Source of the DNA: Ptiloglossa arizonensis
Taxonomy: Eukaryota > Arthropoda > Insecta > Hymenoptera > Colletidae
DNA: 64,000 nt
Assembly (NCBI RefSeq): GCF_051014685.1
Contig: NW_027479551.1
Location: 36,683-100,682 of the forward strand
Direction: 5' to 3'
How positions within the stretch are numbered: the stretch's first letter is position 1; each line of letters starts with the position of its first letter. Position numbers and translations under genes: made by a program. The notes below the pieces were generated by a model. It saw only the letters and a program-made list of their open reading frames with translations. It was not told where the DNA came from and ran no database searches. Shown here piece by piece: positions 59,201-64,000 of this stretch.

Positions 59201-61957
59201 ACGTGTAACGAAGAACGTATAACGAATAACGTATAAGGTATATCGTATAACGTAGAACGTATAACGTATAACGTATATCGTAAAACGTATAACGTATAAC
59301 GTATAACGTATAACGTATAACGTATAACGTATAACGTATAACGTATAACGTATACCGTATAACGTATAACGTATAACTTATAACGTATATCGTAAAACGT
59401 ATAACGTATGACGTATAAAGAATAACGTATAACGTATAACGTATAAAGAATAACGTATAACGTATAACGTATAACGAATAACGTAAAACGTATAACGTGT
59501 AACGCATAAGGTATAACGTATAACGCATAACGTATAACGTATAACGTGTAACGAAGAACGTATAACGTATAACGTATAACGTATAACGTATAACGTATAA
59601 CGTATAACGTATAACGTATACCGTATAACGTATAACGTATAACGTACAACGTATATCGTAAAACGTATAACGTATGACGTATAAAGAATAACGTGTAACG
59701 TATAACGTATAAAGAATAACGTATAACGTATAACCTATGACGTATAACGTATAACGTATAACGTATAACGTATATCGTATAACGTATAACGTATAACGTA
59801 TAACGTATAACGTATAACGTATATTGTAGAACGTATAACGTATAACGTATATCGTAAAACGTATAACGTATAACGTATAACGTATAACGTATAACGTATA
59901 ACGTATAACGTATAACGTATACCGTATAACGTATAACGTATAACGTATAACGTATAACGTATAACGTATAACGTATAACGTATAACGTATAACATATAAC
60001 GTATTACGTATAACGTATAACGTATAACGAATAACGTAAAACGTATAACGCATAACGTATAACGTATAACGTATAACGTATAACGTATAACGTATAACGT
60101 ATAACGTATAACGTATAACGTAAAACGTATAACGCATAACGTATATCGTATACCGTATAACGTATAACGTATATCGTATAACGTATTACGCATAAAGAAT
60201 AACGTATAACGTATAACGTATAACGTATAACGTATAACGAATAACGTAAAACGTATAACGTATAACGTATAACGTATAACGTATAACGTATAACGTATAA
60301 CGTATAACGTATAACGTATAACGTATATCGTATAACGTATAACGTACAACGTATAGCGTATAACGTATAACGTATATTGTAGAACGTATAACGTATAACG
60401 TATAACGTATAACGTATAACGCATAAAGAATAACGTATAACGTATAACCTATGACGTATAACGTATACCGTATAACGTATAACGTATAACGTATAACGTA
60501 TAACGTATAACGTATAACGTATAACGTATAACGTATAACGTATAACGTATAACGTATAACGTATAACCTATAACGTATAACGTATAACGTATAACGTACA
60601 ACGTACAACGTATATCGTAAAACGTATAACGTATGACGTATAAAGAATAACGTATGACGTATAACGTATAAAGAATAACGTATAACGTATAACCTATGAC
60701 GTATAACGTATAACGTATAACGTATAACGTATATCGTATAACGTATAACGTATAACGTATAACGTATAACGTATAACGTATATTGTAGAACGTATAACGT
60801 ATAACGTATAACGTATAACGTATAACGTATAACGCATAAAGAATAACGTATAACGTATAACCTATGACGTATAACGTATAACGTATAACGTATAACGTAT
60901 ATCGTATAACGTATAACGTATAACGTATAACGTATAACGTATAACGTATAACGTATAACGTATAACGTATAACGTATAACGTATAACGTATTACGTATAA
61001 CGTATAACGTATAACGTATAACGTATAACGTATAACGTATAACGTATAACGTATAACGTGTAACGTATAACGTATAACGTATAACGTATAACGTATAACG
61101 TATAACGTATAACGTATAACGTATAACCTATAACGTATAACGTATAACGTATAACGTATAACGTATAACGTATAACGTATAACGTATAACGTATAACGTA
61201 TAACGTATAACGTATAACGTATAACGTATAACGTATAACGTGTAACGTATAACGTATAACGGATAACGTATAACGTATAACGTATAACGTATAACGTATA
61301 ACGTATAACGTATAACGTATAACGTATATCGTATAACGTATATCGTATAACGTATAACGTATAACGTATAACGTATAACGTATAACGAATAACGTATAAC
61401 GTAAAACGTATAACGTATAACGTATAACGTATAACGTATAACCTATGACGTATAACGTATGACGCATAACGTATAACGTATAACGTGTAACGAAGAACGT
61501 ATAACGAATAACGTATAAGGTATATCGTATAACGTAGAACGTATAACGTATAACGTATATCGTAAAACGTATAACGTATAACGTATAACGTATAACGTAT
61601 AACGTATAACGTATAACGTATAACGTATAACGTATACCGAATAACGTATAACGTATAACGTACAGCGTATATCGTAAAACGTATAACGTATAACGTATAA
61701 CGTATAACGTATAACGTATAACGTATAACGTATACCGTATAACGTATAACGTATAACGTATAACGTATAACGTATAACGAATAACGTATAACGTAAAACG
61801 TATAACGTATAACGTATAACGTATAACGTATAACCTATGACGTATAACGTATAACGTATAACGTATAACGTATAAAGTATAACGTATAATGTATAACGTA
61901 TAACGTATAACGTATAACGTATAACGTATAACGTATAACGTATAACGTATAACGTAT

Positions 61958-62153
61958 ACCGAATAACGTATAACGTATAACGTACAGCGTATATCGTAAA
62001 ACGTATAACGTATAACGTATAACGTATAACGTATAACGTATAACGTATAACGTATACCGAATAACGTATAACGTATAACGTACAGCGTATATCGTAAAAC
62101 GTATAACGTATAACGTATAACGTATAACGTATAACGTATAACGTATAACGTAT
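61958..62153. repeat. 98-bp sub-repeat pair (14 units)
   Basis: ACCGAATAACG begins at 61,958 and 62,056, one unit closer than in the 105-bp pairs elsewhere, so one canonical unit has been lost. Confidence 0.82.
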
Positions 62154-63322
62154 ACCGTATAACGTATAACGTATAACGTATAACGTATAACGTATAACGT
62201 ATAACGTATAACGTATAACGTATAACGTATAACGTATTACGTATAACGTATAACGTATAACGAATAACGTAAAACGTATAACGCATAACGTATAACGTAT
62301 AACGTATAACGTATAACGTATAACGTATAACGTATAACGTATAACGTATAACGTAAAACGTATAACGCATAACGTATATCGTATACCGTAAAACGTATAA
62401 CGCATAACGTATAACGTATAACGTATAACGTATAACGTATAACGTATACCGTATAACGTATAACGTATAACGTATAACGTATAACGTATAACGAATAACG
62501 TATAACGTAAAACGTATAACGTATAACGTATAACGTATAACGTATAACCTATGACGTATAACGTATAACGTATAACGTATAACGTATAAAGTATAACGTA
62601 TAATGTATAACGTATAACGTATAACGTATAACGTATAACGTATAACGTATAACGTATAACGTATAACGTATACCGAATAACGTATAACGTATAACGTACA
62701 GCGTATATCGTAAAACGTATACCGTATAACGTATAACGTATAACTTATAACGTATATCGTAAAACGTATAACGTATGACGTATAAAGAATAACGTATAAC
62801 GTATAACGTATAAAGAATAACGTATAACGTATAACGTATAACGTATAACGTATAACGTATACCGAATAACGTATAACGTATAACGTACAGCGTATATCGT
62901 AAAACGTATAACGTATAACGTATAACGTATAACGTATAACGTATAACGTATAACGTATACCGTATAACGTATAACGTATAACGTATAACGTATAACGTAT
63001 AACGTATAACGTATAACGTATAACGTATAACGTATAACGTATTACGTATAACGTATAACGTATAACGAATAACGTAAAACGTATAACGCATAACGTATAA
63101 CGTATAACGTATAACGTATAACGTATAACGTATAACGTATAACGTATAACGTATAACGTATAACGTATAACGTATAACGTATAACGTATACCGTATAACG
63201 TATAACGTATAACGTATAACGTATAACGTATAACGTATAACGTATAACGTATAACGTATAACGTATAACGTATTACGTATAACGTATAACGTATAACGAA
63301 TAACGTAAAACGTATAACGTAT

Positions 63323-63532
63323 ACCGAATAACGTATAACGTATAACGTACAGCGTATATCGTAAAACGTATATCGTATAACGTATAACGTATAACGTATA
63401 ACGTATAACGTATAACGTATAACGTATACCGAATAACGTATAACGTATAACGTACAGCGTATATCGTAAAACGTATAACGTATAACGTATAACGTATAAC
63501 GTATAACGTATAACGTATAACGTATACCGTAT
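63323..63532. repeat. 105-bp sub-repeat pair (15 units)
   Basis: ACCGAATAACG begins at 63,323 and 63,428, each followed by TACAGCG, TATATCG and TAAAACG. Confidence 0.88.
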
Positions 63533-63990
63533 AACGTATAACGTATAACGTATAACGTATAACGTATAACGTATAACGTATAACGTATAACGTATAACGT
63601 ATAACGTATTACGTATAACGTATAACGTATAACGAATAACGTAAAACGTATAACGCATAACGTATAACGTATAACGTATAACGTATAACGTATAACGTAT
63701 AACGTATAACGTATAACGTATAACGTAAAACGTATAACGCATAACGTATATCGTATACCGTATAACGTATAACGTATATCGTATAACGTATTACGCATAA
63801 AGAATAACGTATAACGTATAACGTATAACGTATAACGTATAACGAATAACGTAAAACGTATAACGTATAACGTATAACGTATAACGTATAACGTATAACG
63901 TACAGCGTATATCGTAAAACGTATAACGTATAACGTATAACGTATAACGTATAACGTATAACGTATAACGTATAACGTATACCGAATAAC

Positions 63991-64000
63991 GTATAAACGT
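63991..64000. repeat. 8-bp unit at the window end, +1 register shift
   Basis: The final bases read GTATAAACGT, with three A residues where the unit has two. It is the only +1 unit noticed in the window. It could be a real indel or a homopolymer sequencing error. Confidence 0.8.

Larger units (their letters stand above)
1..64000. repeat. Heptanucleotide satellite array (TATAACG)n filling the window
   Basis: The 7-bp word TATAACG (CGTTATA on the other strand) repeats from the first to the last base, about 9,100 units, with most differences being single-base substitutions. No stretch of unique sequence longer than a few units interrupts it. Each canonical unit contains one CpG, one ACGT and one TATAA. 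Long homogeneous arrays of short units with higher-order periodicity are characteristic of eukaryotic satellite DNA in heterochromatin or centromeres. That chromosomal location is inference. The motif is not a G-rich telomere type and I do not recognise it as a named satellite. Confidence 0.99.
27020..64000. repeat. Right variant domain of the satellite
   Basis: This part is marked by TAAAACG, GTGTAACGAAGAACG, TAGAACG, TATACCG, TATATCG and a cassette in the order TTATAACG, TATATCG, TAAAACG, TATAACG, TATGACG, TATAAAG, AATAACG, then TATAAAG, AATAACG again about 30 bp on. I saw about 27 copies of the cassette, for example at 28,781, 30,237, 32,386, 36,867, 41,632, 45,032, 52,370, 56,792 and 59,377. 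The related ACATGTAACG (second CpG intact) replaces the left-domain ACATGTAATG, as at 27,982, 28,471, 29,402, 31,190, 44,613 and 51,004. Confidence 0.9.
58853..64000. repeat. 6.7-7.3-kb HOR, copy 3 (cut by window end)
   Basis: This copy is collinear with copy 2 from the GAATAGCG marker through CCTATGACG (60,448) and CGGATAACG (61,260). TATTGTAGAACG is at about 59,821, 60,373 and 60,780. From about 61.6 kb TACAGCG-containing sub-repeats become dense (61,660 to 63,900) and the order departs from copy 2 near 62.7 kb. Confidence 0.8.

Noticed and set aside
1454..62610. Bacterial -10 promoter-like TATAAT words
   Set aside because: They arise from single C to T changes or from the AATCCG insertion in the repeat, with no -35 element or downstream gene.
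60991..63798. 935-codon open frame on the - strand
   Set aside because: It encodes only (RYTLYVI)n with substitutions that mirror the DNA variants. All three - frames are open in the same way because the 7-mer has no stop in any codon phase. There is no codon bias, domain, start context or end signal.
1..64000. Telomeric repeat array
   Set aside because: Telomere units are usually G-rich on one strand. This unit has one G and one C, and telomeres rarely carry multi-kilobase HORs throughout. A divergent telomere cannot be fully excluded without knowing the chromosome position.
1..64000. CRISPR array
   Set aside because: There are no unique spacers; repeat units are contiguous and only 7 bp.
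1..64000. Pure sequencing or assembly artefact
   Set aside because: Ordered rare variants shared between distant copies, with offsets obeying the indel arithmetic, need a real template. Local copy number may still be wrong.
1..64000. CENP-B box or other known centromere protein site
   Set aside because: No stretch fits the GC-containing CENP-B box consensus; variants stay within a few changes of the heptamer.
1..64000. tRNA, rRNA or other structured RNA genes
   Set aside because: No segment departs from the heptamer long enough to hold one.

Overview
The whole 64 kb window is one tandem repeat. The unit is 7 bp, TATAACG on the + strand and CGTTATA on the - strand, with roughly 9,100 copies end to end. 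I see no gene, tRNA, rRNA, transposon, CRISPR array or unique spacer. The base composition is that of the unit (about 29% G+C, more A than T on the + strand). Every canonical unit holds one CpG, one ACGT and one TATAA. Arrays like this are typical of eukaryotic heterochromatic or centromeric satellite DNA read through by long-read assembly; the host group cannot be told from the sequence. I do not recognise this heptamer as a described satellite or telomere motif. The 7-bp satellites of the Drosophila virilis group are the closest type I know, and their sequences differ.

The array is far from uniform. Point-variant units sit in fixed orders and form barcodes, and these barcodes reveal nested higher-order repeats (HORs). 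Two variant domains meet at about 26.3-27.3 kb. The left domain (1 to about 26.4 kb) carries CpG-decayed ACATGTAATG pairs, alternating TATAACG/TACAACG dimer arrays and sixteen identical 2-bp insertions (AATCCG). It is built as a 12,390-bp period (copy A from 1, copy B from 12,391). Inside these are tandem blocks of about 2.41 kb (6.1-10.5 kb), 3,030 bp (16.1-21.8 kb) and 1,787 bp (21.95-24.9 kb), plus a 300-bp marker cassette.

The right domain (about 27 kb to the end) has other variants: TAAAACG, TGTAACG followed by AAGAACG written as GTGTAACGAAGAACG, TATAAAG-AATAACG, TATACCG, TATATCG and, from about 45 kb, TACAGCG and TATTGTAGAACG. It holds tandem blocks of about 1.43-1.46 kb (28.05-30.8 kb), 2,149 bp (30.2-34.5 kb), a 3.45-kb block repeated 4.76 kb apart (35.1 and 39.9 kb), and a 6.7-7.3 kb HOR in three copies (from 44,825, 52,161 and 58,853, the last cut by the window end).

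The 7-bp register is kept almost perfectly. The sixteen +2 insertions and one -1 deletion (39,318) account for the net phase everywhere I sampled it; a +1 unit lies in the last ten bases. The - strand is open in all three frames for long stretches and reads as a (RYTLYVI)n heptapeptide. This follows from a stop-free 7-mer and is not evidence of coding. Counts and block edges were read by eye and edges inside canonical runs are uncertain by tens of bases.
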